From positions 62,001 to 126,000 of the forward strand of contig CAILMF010000036.1 in the NCBI GenBank assembly GCA_903835235.1: a stretch of 64,000 nucleotides of DNA, read 5' to 3'. Positions 1 through 8,285 of this stretch are shown one piece after another. The notes below the pieces were generated by a model that worked only from the letters and a program-made list of their open reading frames with translations, did not search any database and was not told the origin of the DNA. A program made the translations under genes and the position numbers. This DNA comes from an uncultured Rhodospirillales bacterium (GTDB taxonomy: Bacteria > Pseudomonadota > Alphaproteobacteria > Acetobacterales > Acetobacteraceae). How positions within the stretch are numbered: the first letter of the stretch is position 1; each line of letters starts with the position of its first letter.

Positions 1-1095
1 TCGGTGGTGGTGGCCAAGTGGGCAACGGCGGGGGCGATCTCGTTGGGCAAGCTGGCGACGCATGAATTCGCCTTTGGCGGGCCGAGTTTCGACCTGCCCT
101 GGCCGCCGGTGCGCAACCCCTGGAACACCGATCACTTCACCGCCGGCAGCAGCAGCGGCACGGCGGCGGCGGTGGCGGCGGGCATGATCCTGGGTGGCAC
201 CGGCAGCGACACCGGCGGCAGCATCCGCGGCCCGGCGGCGCTGTGCGGCATCGCCGGCATCAAGCCCACCTATGGCCGGGCCAGCCGGCGCGGCGTGCTG
301 CCGCTGGCGCAGTCGCTGGACCACACGGGACCGATGGCCTGGACCGCCGAGGATTGCGCGATTCTGCTGCAAGCCATGGCCGGCTACGACCCGCAGGACC
401 CCGCCAGCGCCGACATGCCGGTGCCGGACTATGCCGCCACGCTGAACACCGGCGTGAAGGGCAGGGTGGTCGGCCTGGTGCGCCATATGCACGAAAGCGA
501 CAACCCGGTCAGCGCCGCCACGCTGAAGGGCATCATCGACGCCGCCGATACCTTCCGCGCCCTGGGCGCCGAGGTGCGTGACGTGACGCTGCCCAGCCTG
601 GCCGAGTTCAACGCCTGCGGCTGGGTGCTGCTGCTGGCCGAGGCCTTCGCGGTGCACGAGACCTGGATGCGCGAGCGCCCACAGGACTACGGCAAGTACA
701 TGCGGGAACGCCTGGTGCTGGGCGCCGCGCTTTCCGCCGCCGACTACATGCAGGCGCAGAAGCGCCGGCTGGAGTTGATCGCCCGCAGCTTCGCGGCAAC
801 CCAGGGCGTGGACTTCCTGCTGACCGCCGCGGCGCCGTCGGAGGCGCCGAAGATCGACGAAGTGCCGCAATGGGGCTTCCTCGGGCTGCCTGGCTTTACC
901 ATGCCGTTCAACGTCACGGGCTGGCCCGGCATTACGCTGTGCAGCGGCTTCGGGGTTGGCGGCCTGCCGGTGGGGCTGCAATTGGTGGCCAAGCCCTGGC
1001 AGGAAGCGCCCTTGTTCGCCGCCGCCCACGCCTATGAACAAGCGACCGAATGGCGCAACCGCCGCCCGGCCATGACCGAGGAGACCGCCCGATGA
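1..1095 (+). CDS. Amidase signature family protein, 5' truncated
   Basis: Hydrolyses an amide bond by the Ser-cisSer-Lys mechanism; the substrate is unknown. The reading frame is open from base 1, so the gene enters from outside the window. The amidase-signature core is visible: a GSSSG stretch with the likely cis-Ser near residue 50, then GSDTGGSIRGPA with the nucleophilic Ser at residue 74. The 24-residue spacing is normal for the family. The catalytic Lys normally lies about 75 residues before the cis-Ser, so it is off the left edge. The family is usually 450-500 residues, and 364 are present here. The stop overlaps the ATG of the next gene (ATGA), so the two are translationally coupled. 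Neighbours (oxygenase, Bug binding protein) suggest uptake and breakdown of an amide-containing compound. GatA itself is unlikely in this context. Confidence 0.93.
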   Translation, partial: SVVVAKWATAGAISLGKLATHEFAFGGPSFDLPWPPVRNPWNTDHFTAGSSSGTAAAVAAGMILGGTGSDTGGSIRGPAALCGIAGIKPTYGRASRRGVLPLAQSLDHTGPMAWTAEDCAILLQAMAGYDPQDPASADMPVPDYAATLNTGVKGRVVGLVRHMHESDNPVSAATLKGIIDAADTFRALGAEVRDVTLPSLAEFNACGWVLLLAEAFAVHETWMRERPQDYGKYMRERLVLGAALSAADYMQAQKRRLELIARSFAATQGVDFLLTAAAPSEAPKIDEVPQWGFLGLPGFTMPFNVTGWPGITLCSGFGVGGLPVGLQLVAKPWQEAPLFAAAHAYEQATEWRNRRPAMTEETAR

Positions 1096-2114
1096 GCCCA
1101 CTGCTGCCCGCCCCGGAGGCCCGCCCGCCCGCACAGATGCTGAACGGCCGTATGCCGCTGATCGACGTTTCCGCTTATCTGCGCGGGGAGCCTGGCGCGC
1201 TGGAGGCCAATGCCGCCGAACTGCGCTTCGCGCTGGAAAAGGTCGGCTTCTACCTGCTGGCCGGCCACGGCGTGCCGCAGGGCATGATCGACCACACCTA
1301 TGAACAGGCGCGCCGCTTCCACGCCCAGCCGGTCGAGGAAAAGCTCAAGCTGAAGATCGACGAGCACAATCTCGGCTACATGCCGCTCAAGGGCAGCCTG
1401 AACAAGACCAGCATCTACAACGCCAACGGCAAGCCCAGCGTCAACGAGGCCTTCTTCATGCGCCGCCAGCGCCTGCCGGAAGACCCTGATGTCATCGCCA
1501 ACAAGCCGCTGCGTGGGCTGAACCAGTGGCCGGCCAACCTGCCGGGCTTCCGCGACCATTGCCTGGCCTACATGCAGGCGATGCAGAAGCTCTGCCAGAA
1601 GCTGGTGCCGATCTACGCCCGCGCGCTGGGCCTTGTGCCCGACTACTTCGAGAAGATGTTCGCGCTGCCAAACTACATCCACCGGGTGACCCACTACCCC
1701 GCGGTGGAGAACTTCCAGGAAGGCGAGTTCAGCATAGCCCCGCATACCGACAGCGGCTTCATGACGCTGCTGCCGCCGAACCCGAATGACGGGCTTTCGA
1801 TTCTGCTGCCGGATGGCGCCTGGTTCGACATTCCCGTGGTGCCCGGCGCCTATACCGTCAACAGCGGGGACATGCTGCGGCGTTGGACCAATGAGGTGTT
1901 CCTCTCCACCCCGCATCGCGTGCGCAACCTGAACCCGGCGGCGCGCTACGCCGTGCCGTTCTTCTTCGACCCCAACCCGGACACGATGATCGAGGCGCTG
2001 CCGAGCTGCGTCGGCCCCGATCGCCCGGCGAAGCAGGAGCCGATCCTGTTCGACGACTACATCGTCTGGTTCGCGCGGCGGAACTACGTCCACCAGCAGG
2101 AACAGGCGGCGTGA
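1092..2114 (+). CDS. Isopenicillin N synthase-like 2OG-Fe(II) dioxygenase
   Basis: A 340-residue non-haem iron oxygenase of the IPNS/flavone-synthase-like family, which normally couples 2-oxoglutarate decarboxylation to substrate oxidation. The N-terminal DIOX_N part carries GFYLLAGHGV at about residues 51-60. The C-terminal jelly-roll holds the iron ligands H218 and D220 (HTD) and H275 (TPHRVRN). The 2OG-binding RxS motif appears as RYA, followed by VPFFFDP, which is common in bacterial homologues. I chose the ATG at 1092 rather than an upstream in-frame ATG at 1050. The 1092 start overlaps the amidase stop by four bases, and the family N-terminus aligns there. Its own stop overlaps the GTG of the Bug gene. 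The substrate cannot be read from the sequence; an acid or amide product from the flanking genes is plausible. Confidence 0.92.
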   Translation: MSPLLPAPEARPPAQMLNGRMPLIDVSAYLRGEPGALEANAAELRFALEKVGFYLLAGHGVPQGMIDHTYEQARRFHAQPVEEKLKLKIDEHNLGYMPLKGSLNKTSIYNANGKPSVNEAFFMRRQRLPEDPDVIANKPLRGLNQWPANLPGFRDHCLAYMQAMQKLCQKLVPIYARALGLVPDYFEKMFALPNYIHRVTHYPAVENFQEGEFSIAPHTDSGFMTLLPPNPNDGLSILLPDGAWFDIPVVPGAYTVNSGDMLRRWTNEVFLSTPHRVRNLNPAARYAVPFFFDPNPDTMIEALPSCVGPDRPAKQEPILFDDYIVWFARRNYVHQQEQAA

Positions 2115-3070
2115 TCCAGCGACGCATCCTGTTGGCGGCGCCGGCCCTGCTGCTGGCGCCGGGGGCGGCGAAGGCATGGCCGGACCGCAGCATCAGCCTG
2201 ATGCACGGCTTCGGCGCCGGCGGCGCGGCGGATACCATCTGCCGCCTGCTGGCGCCGGCGCTGGGGGAAAACCTGGGCAAGCCGGTGGTGGTGGAAGCCC
2301 GCCCCGGCGCCGGCGGCAACATCGCCAGCCTGGCGCTCTCCCGCTCCGCGCCCGATGGCCACACGCTGGGCCTGCTGACCGGCAGCCATGGCGTGGCCGC
2401 GGCCTTCGGCAAGGCCAGCGGCTTCGACCCCGTCGATGGCTTCGACTGGATCAGCATCGCGCTGCGCTACGCTTTTGTGTGTGTGGTGCGCGCGGACAGC
2501 CCGTGGCAGGACCTGCCGGCACTGATCGCCGCCGCCAAGCGTGGGGCCGGCGCGGTGCAGTACGGCACGCTGGGCCCGGGTTCCTCCCACCACCTGACCG
2601 GCGAGTTGCTGAGTGCGGCGGCCGGCATCCAGATGACTCCGGTGCCCTATCGCAGCGACGTCGCGGGGTTGACCGGCGTGCTGGGCGGCGAGTTGCCGGT
2701 GATGATCTCCACCACCGTCGGCGCCATGAGCATGCTGCAGGATGGCAAGCTGCGGCCGCTGGCGGTGACTTCTGCCCGTCGGTCCCGGCAGTTTCCGCAG
2801 CTGCCGACGGTGGCGGAAACCCTGCCGGGCTACGAAAGCACCACCTGGGCCGGATTGGTCACGCCGCATGGCGCGCCGCTGGCGGTGCAGGAAAGGCTGC
2901 ACGAGGCGATGGTGGCGGTACTGGCCCAGCCGGCGTTGAAGCAGCGGCTGGAGGAGTTGGTGGATGGCGAGGTCGCGCCGACCCCGCGGGCCGCAACCCG
3001 CGGCGTGCTGGTGGCCGAGATCGCCAAGTGGAAGGCGCTGATCGCGGCGCGCGGGTTGACGGCCGAGTAA
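2111..3070 (+). CDS. Bug/TctC-type periplasmic solute-binding protein (1 of 8)
   Basis: A 319-residue extracytoplasmic receptor of the tripartite tricarboxylate transporter (TTT) family, expected to bind a small carboxylate in the periplasm. It starts at a GTG overlapping the oxygenase stop (GTGA). The signal peptide runs from RRILLAAPALLLAP to about residue 22. Family motifs follow: GAGGAADTICRLLA, GKPVVVEARPGAGGN and APDGHTL in the first lobe, then VPYRSDVAG and a late PTVAE. No TctA or TctB membrane gene is in the window, so this is an orphan receptor as is usual for Bug expansions. Third gene of the amidase operon, it likely delivers that operon's substrate. The stop lies inside a short hairpin. 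Confidence 0.94.
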   Translation: MIQRRILLAAPALLLAPGAAKAWPDRSISLMHGFGAGGAADTICRLLAPALGENLGKPVVVEARPGAGGNIASLALSRSAPDGHTLGLLTGSHGVAAAFGKASGFDPVDGFDWISIALRYAFVCVVRADSPWQDLPALIAAAKRGAGAVQYGTLGPGSSHHLTGELLSAAAGIQMTPVPYRSDVAGLTGVLGGELPVMISTTVGAMSMLQDGKLRPLAVTSARRSRQFPQLPTVAETLPGYESTTWAGLVTPHGAPLAVQERLHEAMVAVLAQPALKQRLEELVDGEVAPTPRAATRGVLVAEIAKWKALIAARGLTAE

Positions 3071-3078
3071 ACTCGGCC
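3061..3078. terminator. Hairpin over the stop codon of the first Bug gene
   Basis: GGCCGAGT-AA-ACTCGGCC is a perfect 8-bp inverted repeat whose centre is part of the TAA stop. It sits between convergent genes and could end transcription. There is no T tract, so an intrinsic terminator is uncertain. Confidence 0.4.
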
Positions 3079-3110
3079 GCAACGGACTGACGGCGGCGTA
3101 AAGCCGGCCC

Positions 3111-3201
3111 CCATCGTCATCACCGGGCCGGTCCCGGTGTTCGGCGCCGCGCCGCCAGGGCCAGGCGTGGATGGCCGGAACATGTCCGGCCATGACGAAA
3201 T
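3111..3201. repeat. REP-like double-palindrome intergenic element, copy 1
   Basis: Two hairpins lie in the 144-bp gap between convergent genes: CACCGGG (3121-3127)/CCCGGTG (3133-3139), and ATGGCCGGA (3171-3179)/TCCGGCCAT (3185-3193). The layout, CGTCATCACCGGG... at one end and ...GGCCATGACG at the other, resembles mobile REP/BIME-type elements of alphaproteobacteria. A second, shorter copy lies near 46491. It may also act as a bidirectional terminator. Confidence 0.6.
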
Positions 3202-3214
3202 CGGGACGTGCTTT

Positions 3215-4684
3215 CTATCCCTGGCCGTTCGGCCGCGCCGGCTGCACCGCCACGAAGGCGTTGCGCCCCTCGCGCAGCACCCGCAGCGCCACCGGGCCGC
3301 CCTGGCGCACCGCCTCGCCCAGTGCGCGGCTGGCGGCCTGCGGGTCGGCCACGTCGCGGCCAGCGACACCCAGGATCACGTCGCCCGGCCGTATCCCTGC
3401 CGTCTCGGCGGCGCTGCCCGGGCGCACCGCCGTCACCACGGCGCCGTTGACCTTGGCGGCCACGCCCAGCTGCTGGCGAACCTCCGGCGTCAGCGCCTGC
3501 AAGGCCACGCCGATGCCCTGGCGCTGGTCCTGCTGCTCGGCCGCGGCCTGCTGGCGAGTGTCGCGCAGCTCGCCCAGCGTCACCTGCACCACGCGCTCGG
3601 CACCGTCGCGCCGCAGCGTCAGCGCCACATGGCCGTTCGGGCGCAAGTCGCCGATCAGCCGGGCCAGCTCGCGCGGGGACTTCACCGCCTGGCCATCCAC
3701 CGCCGTCACCACGTCGCCGGGTTGCAGGCCGGCCTTCGCGGCCGGGCCATCGGCATCGGCATCCGCCACCAGCGCCCCCTCGGCATTCGGCAGGCGCAGC
3801 GCCGCGGCCATGCCGGCGTCCAGCCCCTGCGTCGCCACGCCCAGCCAGCCGCGCTCGATCCGCCCATTGACCTGCAACTGCGCCACCACGCGCTGCACCA
3901 GGTTGGACGGAATGGCGAAGCCGATGCCGATGCTGCCGCCGGTGGGCGAGAAGATCGCGGTGTTCACGCCGATGACGCTGCCATCCTGGCCGAACAATGG
4001 GCCGCCGCTGTTGCCGCGGTTGATCGGCGCATCCACTTGCAGATAGTCGTCATAGGGGCCGGACTGAATGTCCCGCCCGCGCGCCGAGAGGATGCCGGCG
4101 GTGACGGTGCCGCCCAGGCCGAAGGGGTTGCCCACCGCCACCACCCAGTCGCCGACGCGGACCTTGTCGCTGTCGCCCAGCGACAGGTGCGGCAGGTTGG
4201 CGCCTTCCACCTTCAGCACGGCCAGGTCGGTGCGCGGGTCTCGCCCGACGATGCGGGCCACCAGCTCGCGGCCGTCATCCAGCTTCACCGTCACCCGGGT
4301 GGCGCCCTCCACCACGTGGTTGTTGGTGACAATATGGCCGGCGGCATCGACGATGAAGCCGCTGCCGAGCGCCTGCACGGTCTGCGGCCGCTCCTCGCGC
4401 GGGTTGCCGAAATAGCGCTGGAACTGCTGGTCCGGGCCGGCGGCGGCCTGGCGGGTTTCCGTGGTGGTGATGGTGACCACGGCCGGGCGCACCCGGGCGA
4501 CCATGTCGGCAAAGCTGGGCAGCGCGGCTGATGGCACGGCGATGGGCGCGGATTGCTGGCCTGGCGCCGCCTGGCTCGCAACAGCCTGGGCGAAGGCGGA
4601 GGGCAGGGCGTCGCGGGCGGCGAAGCCACCCAGGGCGGTGCCGGCCAGCAGCAGGGCGGCCAGGGCGGTTTGGCGGATACGCAT
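3215..4684 (-). CDS. degP: Periplasmic serine protease DegP/HtrA (Do family)
   Basis: A 489-residue envelope protease/chaperone degrading or refolding misfolded exported proteins. Signal peptide: RQTALAALLLAGTALGGFA. The trypsin-like domain has the triad H123 (TNNHVV), D153 (RTDLAVLKV) and S226 (NRGNSGGPL). Two PDZ domains follow, at roughly residues 290-380 and 400-485. The frame extends 26 codons upstream to 4762. I chose the ATG at 4684 because it gives a clean signal peptide. It lies 97 bp downstream of a sensor kinase gene on the same strand, so the regulator-kinase-protease order suggests a Cpx-like envelope-stress module. This link is inferred from position. The protein is slightly longer than E. 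coli DegP and lacks obvious Cys residues. Confidence 0.95.
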   Translation of the reverse strand: MRIRQTALAALLLAGTALGGFAARDALPSAFAQAVASQAAPGQQSAPIAVPSAALPSFADMVARVRPAVVTITTTETRQAAAGPDQQFQRYFGNPREERPQTVQALGSGFIVDAAGHIVTNNHVVEGATRVTVKLDDGRELVARIVGRDPRTDLAVLKVEGANLPHLSLGDSDKVRVGDWVVAVGNPFGLGGTVTAGILSARGRDIQSGPYDDYLQVDAPINRGNSGGPLFGQDGSVIGVNTAIFSPTGGSIGIGFAIPSNLVQRVVAQLQVNGRIERGWLGVATQGLDAGMAAALRLPNAEGALVADADADGPAAKAGLQPGDVVTAVDGQAVKSPRELARLIGDLRPNGHVALTLRRDGAERVVQVTLGELRDTRQQAAAEQQDQRQGIGVALQALTPEVRQQLGVAAKVNGAVVTAVRPGSAAETAGIRPGDVILGVAGRDVADPQAASRALGEAVRQGGPVALRVLREGRNAFVAVQPARPNGQG

Positions 4685-4781
4685 GGGGTTCACTCCGAAG
4701 CCGGGGAAGTCCGATGCACCCACCCTGCGGTCCCGGCGCTGGAGGCGGCCGGTCGCGACCATGAAGGCTTCGACAGGCTAT

Positions 4782-6146
4782 TCAGCCCGCCGGAAACGCA
4801 ACCGTTACACGCAGCCCCGGCCCGGCATCGCCCAGCCGCAGGGTGGCACCGTGCAGTTGCGCCACGGCCGCGACAAGTGCCAGGCCAAGCCCGGTGCCCG
4901 GCGTGTTGCGGCTGCGGTCCAGCCGATAGAAGCGGCGGGTGACCTTGTCGTGTTCCTCCGGCGGAATGCCGGCGCCGTTGTCGGCCACATCCAGCAGCAC
5001 GGCACCGGCTTCCCGCCGCAGCCCCAGCCGCACCCGCACGCCGGGGCCGCCATGCAGCAGGGCGTTCTCCACCAGGTTGGCCAGCGCCTGGCGCAGCAGC
5101 GCCGCATCGCCCCGCACGGTGATGTCGGGCGCAATCTCGGCGGCCAGCGTCGCGCCCTGGTCCTCGGCCACGGCGGCGTAGGTTTCCGCCATCTGCGCCG
5201 CCAGGGCCGAAAGCGCCACCGGCTGCGGCGGCGTGCCGCGCAGCCCGGCCTCCGCGCGGGCGATCCGCAGCAGCGAAGAAAAGGTCACCAGCACCGCGTC
5301 CAGGTCTTCGATCGCGCTGCCCAGCACCTCGGCATCGGCACCTGGCTCCCGCGCAGCAGCCAGGGCGCCTTCCAGCTTCTGCCTGAGGCGGGAGAGCGGG
5401 CTGCGCAGGTCGTGGGCGATGTCGTCGGTCACCTGGCGGATCTCGCGCACCAACTCCTCGATCCGCCCGAGCATGGTGTTGATGGTGCCGACCAGCTGGT
5501 CGAACTCGTCGCCGGCGCCGTCCTGCGGCAGGCGGCGGGTCAGGTCGCCGGCCATGACGGCCTGGGCGGCGGTGGTCACGCCGCTCAACCGGCGTTCCAA
5601 GCGCTTGGCGGTGATGAAGCCCAGGCCCAAGGCGGCCAGCCCGGCCAGGGCGCCGGCGGCGGGCAGGGTGCTGGCCAGGGCGGCGGCGGTGCGGTCGGTG
5701 GGTTCCAGGTCGGCGGCGACGATCAGGTTCAGCCCGCCCGGCAGCAGCGCCCCCAGCGCGCGCCAGGTGCCGCCCTCCGCCGGGTGCAGCGTGGCGTAGC
5801 CGCGCAGCGCCGCCGGCGCGCCGGGCACCAGCCCGGCCACACGCTGGCCGCCCAGCGTCTGCAGCATCACCCGCGTGGCGCCGCGCCGGCGGCTGTGCAT
5901 CACCACCGCTTCGGCCAGGCCGCTCAGCCCATGCGCCTCGAAATCGGTGATGAAGCTCTCGGCCTCCGCCCGCACGGAGATGTCGATCTGCGCCCGCAGC
6001 GCCTCCTGCGCTCGCAGGTAGCCCCAGCCGAAGCCGAGCACGCAGACCAGCAGCACCACCCCGGCCGCAGCCAGCGCCGAGCGCAGCGCGAAGCTGCGCG
6101 GCCAGAGGAGGCGGCTAATCACCGAAGCCCAGGGCGTAGCCGGCAC
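4782..6146 (-). CDS. Two-component sensor histidine kinase (HAMP, HisKA, HATPase)
   Basis: A 454-residue membrane kinase that autophosphorylates on His and passes phosphate to the response regulator encoded just upstream. Membrane segments lie at about residues 22-42 and 160-180, enclosing a sensor region of about 115 residues. A HAMP linker (180-232) follows. The H-box has H245 (DDIAHDLRSPLSRLRQ). The N-box has N357 and N361 (NLVENALLH), the G1 box is DNGAGIP (389-395) and the G2 box GTGLGLAL starts at 417. The ATG at 6146 overlaps the regulator gene by 32 bp. A GTG at 6122 overlapping the regulator stop is an equally good start, which would shorten the protein by 8 residues. The signal sensed is unknown; the downstream degP points to envelope stress. 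Confidence 0.94.
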   Translation of the reverse strand: MPATPWASVISRLLWPRSFALRSALAAAGVVLLVCVLGFGWGYLRAQEALRAQIDISVRAEAESFITDFEAHGLSGLAEAVVMHSRRRGATRVMLQTLGGQRVAGLVPGAPAALRGYATLHPAEGGTWRALGALLPGGLNLIVAADLEPTDRTAAALASTLPAAGALAGLAALGLGFITAKRLERRLSGVTTAAQAVMAGDLTRRLPQDGAGDEFDQLVGTINTMLGRIEELVREIRQVTDDIAHDLRSPLSRLRQKLEGALAAAREPGADAEVLGSAIEDLDAVLVTFSSLLRIARAEAGLRGTPPQPVALSALAAQMAETYAAVAEDQGATLAAEIAPDITVRGDAALLRQALANLVENALLHGGPGVRVRLGLRREAGAVLLDVADNGAGIPPEEHDKVTRRFYRLDRSRNTPGTGLGLALVAAVAQLHGATLRLGDAGPGLRVTVAFPAG

Positions 6147-6807
6147 CGCGGATGGTGCGGATCAGCGGTGGCTGGGCCTCGGCATGCTCCACCGCCTGGT
6201 CCAGCTTGCGGCGGACCCGGCTGACATGAACGTCCACCACATTGGTGTTGGGGTCGAAGTTGAAGTCCCAGACCTGCTCCAGCAGCATGGTGCGGGTCAG
6301 CACCTGGCCGGGGTGGCGCATCATGTATTCCAGCAGGCGGAACTCGGTGGGCAGCAACTCCACCGGCTTGCCGGCGCGCTTCACGCTGCGCTTCAGCAGG
6401 TCCATCTCCACATCGGCCACCCGCAGCAGGGTGGATTCGGCACTGGCGGCGGGGCGGCGGGCCAGCGCGTCCAGCCGTGCCCGCAGCTCGCTGAAGGCGA
6501 AGGGCTTGCCCAGGTAGTCATCGGCGCCGGCGTCCAGCCCCTCCACCCGATGGTCGACATCGCCCAGCGCGGTCAGCACCAGCACCGGGGTGCGGATGCC
6601 GCTGGTGCGCAGCGCCCGCAAAATCGCCAGGCCGTCCGGCCCCGGCAGCATGCGGTCGGTGACGATGACGTCGTAGCCCTCGTTCATCCCCAGGAACAGC
6701 CCGTCCTTGCCATTGCGGGCGAGGTCGACGACATGCCCGGCCTCGATCAGGCCCTTCTGGATGTAGTCGGCGGTGGCGCGGTCATCCTCGATCACCAGCA
6801 CACGCAA
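6115..6807 (-). CDS. OmpR/PhoB-family response regulator
   Basis: A 230-residue DNA-binding regulator and partner of the adjacent kinase. The receiver domain has the acidic pocket E7-D8-D9, phosphoacceptor D51 (VIVTDRMLPG), T79 and K101 (GKPFAF). The C-terminal winged helix (residues about 130-228) ends VVDVHVSRVRRKLD...IRTIRGAGYALG, typical of OmpR-type regulators. I chose a TTG start at 6807. The receiver domain begins exactly there (RVLVIEDD), and AAAGGAG lies 7 bases upstream. An in-frame ATG at 6873 would add 22 residues not found in the family. It is first in the leftward regulator-kinase-degP set and divergent from an ECF sigma gene. Confidence 0.93.
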   Translation of the reverse strand: MRVLVIEDDRATADYIQKGLIEAGHVVDLARNGKDGLFLGMNEGYDVIVTDRMLPGPDGLAILRALRTSGIRTPVLVLTALGDVDHRVEGLDAGADDYLGKPFAFSELRARLDALARRPAASAESTLLRVADVEMDLLKRSVKRAGKPVELLPTEFRLLEYMMRHPGQVLTRTMLLEQVWDFNFDPNTNVVDVHVSRVRRKLDQAVEHAEAQPPLIRTIRGAGYALGFGD

Positions 6808-6901
6808 GGCGGGACTCCTTTGGTCTTCGTACAGGGTATATCGCAACCGAGGCCGGCTGCGGGTAGTATCCACGGCTGGGCAACGGATCTGGGGCGCACG
6901 G

Positions 6902-7465
6902 GTGCCATTCAGGCATGAGGCAGGCGAGTGGGAAGGCTGGATGGCGGCGGCGCAGACCGGCGACGCCCAGGCCTATGATCGCCTGCTGCGTGCGGCCCTG
7001 CCGCTGCTGCGCGCCATTGCCCGCCGCCGGATCAGCGACTTCGCCGAGGCGGAGGACGCGGTGCAGGACGCGCTGGTAACGATCCACCAACTGCGCCACG
7101 TTTACGATCCCGCGCGGCCGATCCGCCCCTGGCTCATCGCCATCACGGAGCGGCGCGCGGTGGACCGGCTGCGCCGCCGTGGTCGGCGGGCCGGGCGGGA
7201 AAACTCGCTGGAGGATTACCGCGAAACCTTGGCCACGGTGGAGACGAACACTGGGGAGGATCGGGTTGCGGCGTTGCAGCTGCGGGCTGCGGTGGCGGAG
7301 TTGCCGCCGGCCCAGCGCACCGCGCTGGCGCTGGCCAAGTTGCAGGACCTGCCGCTGGCGGAGGCCAGTCGTCGGTCCGGAATGTCCGTGGGCGCGCTGA
7401 AGGTTGCGACCCATCGGGCGGTGAAGACATTGCGGCGCCGTTTGGGCGCGGAGGATCTGGATTGA
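6902..7465 (+). CDS. ECF-type sigma-70 family factor
   Basis: A 187-residue alternative sigma factor. Region 2 (FAEAEDAVQDALVTIHQLRHVYDPARPIRPWLIAI) and region 4 (LPPAQRTALALAKLQDLPLAEASRRSGMSVGALKVATHRAVKTLRRRL) are both clear, separated by a short linker. That is the two-domain ECF layout. The GTG at 6902 keeps the family N-terminus (EWEGWMAAAQTGDAQAYDRLL). An ATG at 6941 with GGAAGG upstream is the alternative start. The stop overlaps the TTG of the next gene, which encodes an NrsF-like membrane anti-sigma. The pair therefore probably forms a membrane-gated stress response. It diverges from the two-component set across about 95 bp, so the shared intergenic region likely holds both promoters. 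Confidence 0.93.
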   Translation: MPFRHEAGEWEGWMAAAQTGDAQAYDRLLRAALPLLRAIARRRISDFAEAEDAVQDALVTIHQLRHVYDPARPIRPWLIAITERRAVDRLRRRGRRAGRENSLEDYRETLATVETNTGEDRVAALQLRAAVAELPPAQRTALALAKLQDLPLAEASRRSGMSVGALKVATHRAVKTLRRRLGAEDLD

Positions 7466-8118
7466 CTACCGAGAGCTTGATCGCGGAACTGGTCGGTGGC
7501 CTTGGCCCGGTGCGCCGGCTGCCATCGCCGACGGTGCAGGCCATGCGCTGGTTGGTGCTGGCGCTGTTCTGTGCCGCGCTTGCCGCCTTCACCCAGTCCA
7601 TGGTCATGGCCGGCCGCTTCAACCTGCGCATCGGGCTGCCGATGAACAATTGGCAGGCGGCGCTGTCGTTGCTGACCGGCATTGCCGCCGTGCTGGCCGC
7701 CGCCTTCCTGGCCCATCCGGACCGGCCGCGCCGCTGGTTGCTGCTGCCGCTGGCACCGCTGGCCGCCTGGCTGGGCTTCCTGGGCTGGCATTGGGCCGCC
7801 GATATCGCGCGGCTGGGCGAGGTGGCGCTGCGGCACGGCATGGATTGGGCCTGCGTCACCACCATTCTGGCTGTGGGGCTGCCGTTGGCGGCAGTGCAGT
7901 TCCGCGCCCTGCGCCACGGCGGCGCGGTGCGGCCGCTGCCGGTGCTGCTGCTGGGCGCGCTGGCCTCGGCGGCGCTGTGTTCCACCGCCACCAGCCTGGT
8001 GCATCCGGTGCGCATGGCTTCGACCATCCTGGCCTGGCACGGCGCCGCGGCGGCGCTGCTGATGCTGCTGGGCCTGGTCTTCGGCCGCCTGCTGCTCTCG
8101 CGGCCGCGCCTGGCCTGA
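7462..8118 (+). CDS. NrsF/DUF1109-like six-helix membrane anti-sigma factor
   Basis: A 218-residue integral membrane protein with about six hydrophobic helices (roughly residues 28-45, 58-77, 86-102, 122-140, 152-172, 182-205). It matches the DUF1109/NrsF family, known to hold an ECF sigma factor at the inner membrane until a signal arrives. The start is a TTG overlapping the sigma stop (TTGA), a strong sign of translational coupling. The N-terminal cytoplasmic stretch TTESLIAELVGGLGPVRRL is typical of the family. Assignment rests on topology and pairing with the sigma gene more than on a single catalytic motif. Confidence 0.88.
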   Translation: MTTESLIAELVGGLGPVRRLPSPTVQAMRWLVLALFCAALAAFTQSMVMAGRFNLRIGLPMNNWQAALSLLTGIAAVLAAAFLAHPDRPRRWLLLPLAPLAAWLGFLGWHWAADIARLGEVALRHGMDWACVTTILAVGLPLAAVQFRALRHGGAVRPLPVLLLGALASAALCSTATSLVHPVRMASTILAWHGAAAALLMLLGLVFGRLLLSRPRLA

Positions 8119-8231
8119 GCGCAACCACCGGCAGGCGCGCCCTTGCCGCCCATGCCATGCTGCGCCGCTGGAGCCTGATCGGCCAAGGCGGAACCGCCGC
8201 AAGCCGTGAATCAGCCTCCCGAAAACAACCA

Positions 8232-8269
8232 GGGCATGATCCGCGCTTCCATTGCCGGTGATCATGCCC
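8232..8269. promoter_or_regulatory. Inverted repeat GGGCATGATC / GATCATGCCC before the oxygenase gene
   Basis: Arms at 8232-8241 and 8260-8269 are perfect 10-bp complements with an 18-bp spacer. The right arm ends 2 bases before the ribosome-binding region (GGAACGGAGG, 8271-8280) of the gene at 8286. It could be an operator or a 5'-UTR hairpin. The same GCATGATC core recurs at 9223. Confidence 0.45.
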
Positions 8270-8285
8270 GGGAACGGAGGGCGGC

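Noticed and set aside
4461-6224. 587-codon + strand frame over the protease and kinase genes
   Set aside because: It is antisense to two well-identified genes and its translation is low-complexity His/Gln/Arg-rich.
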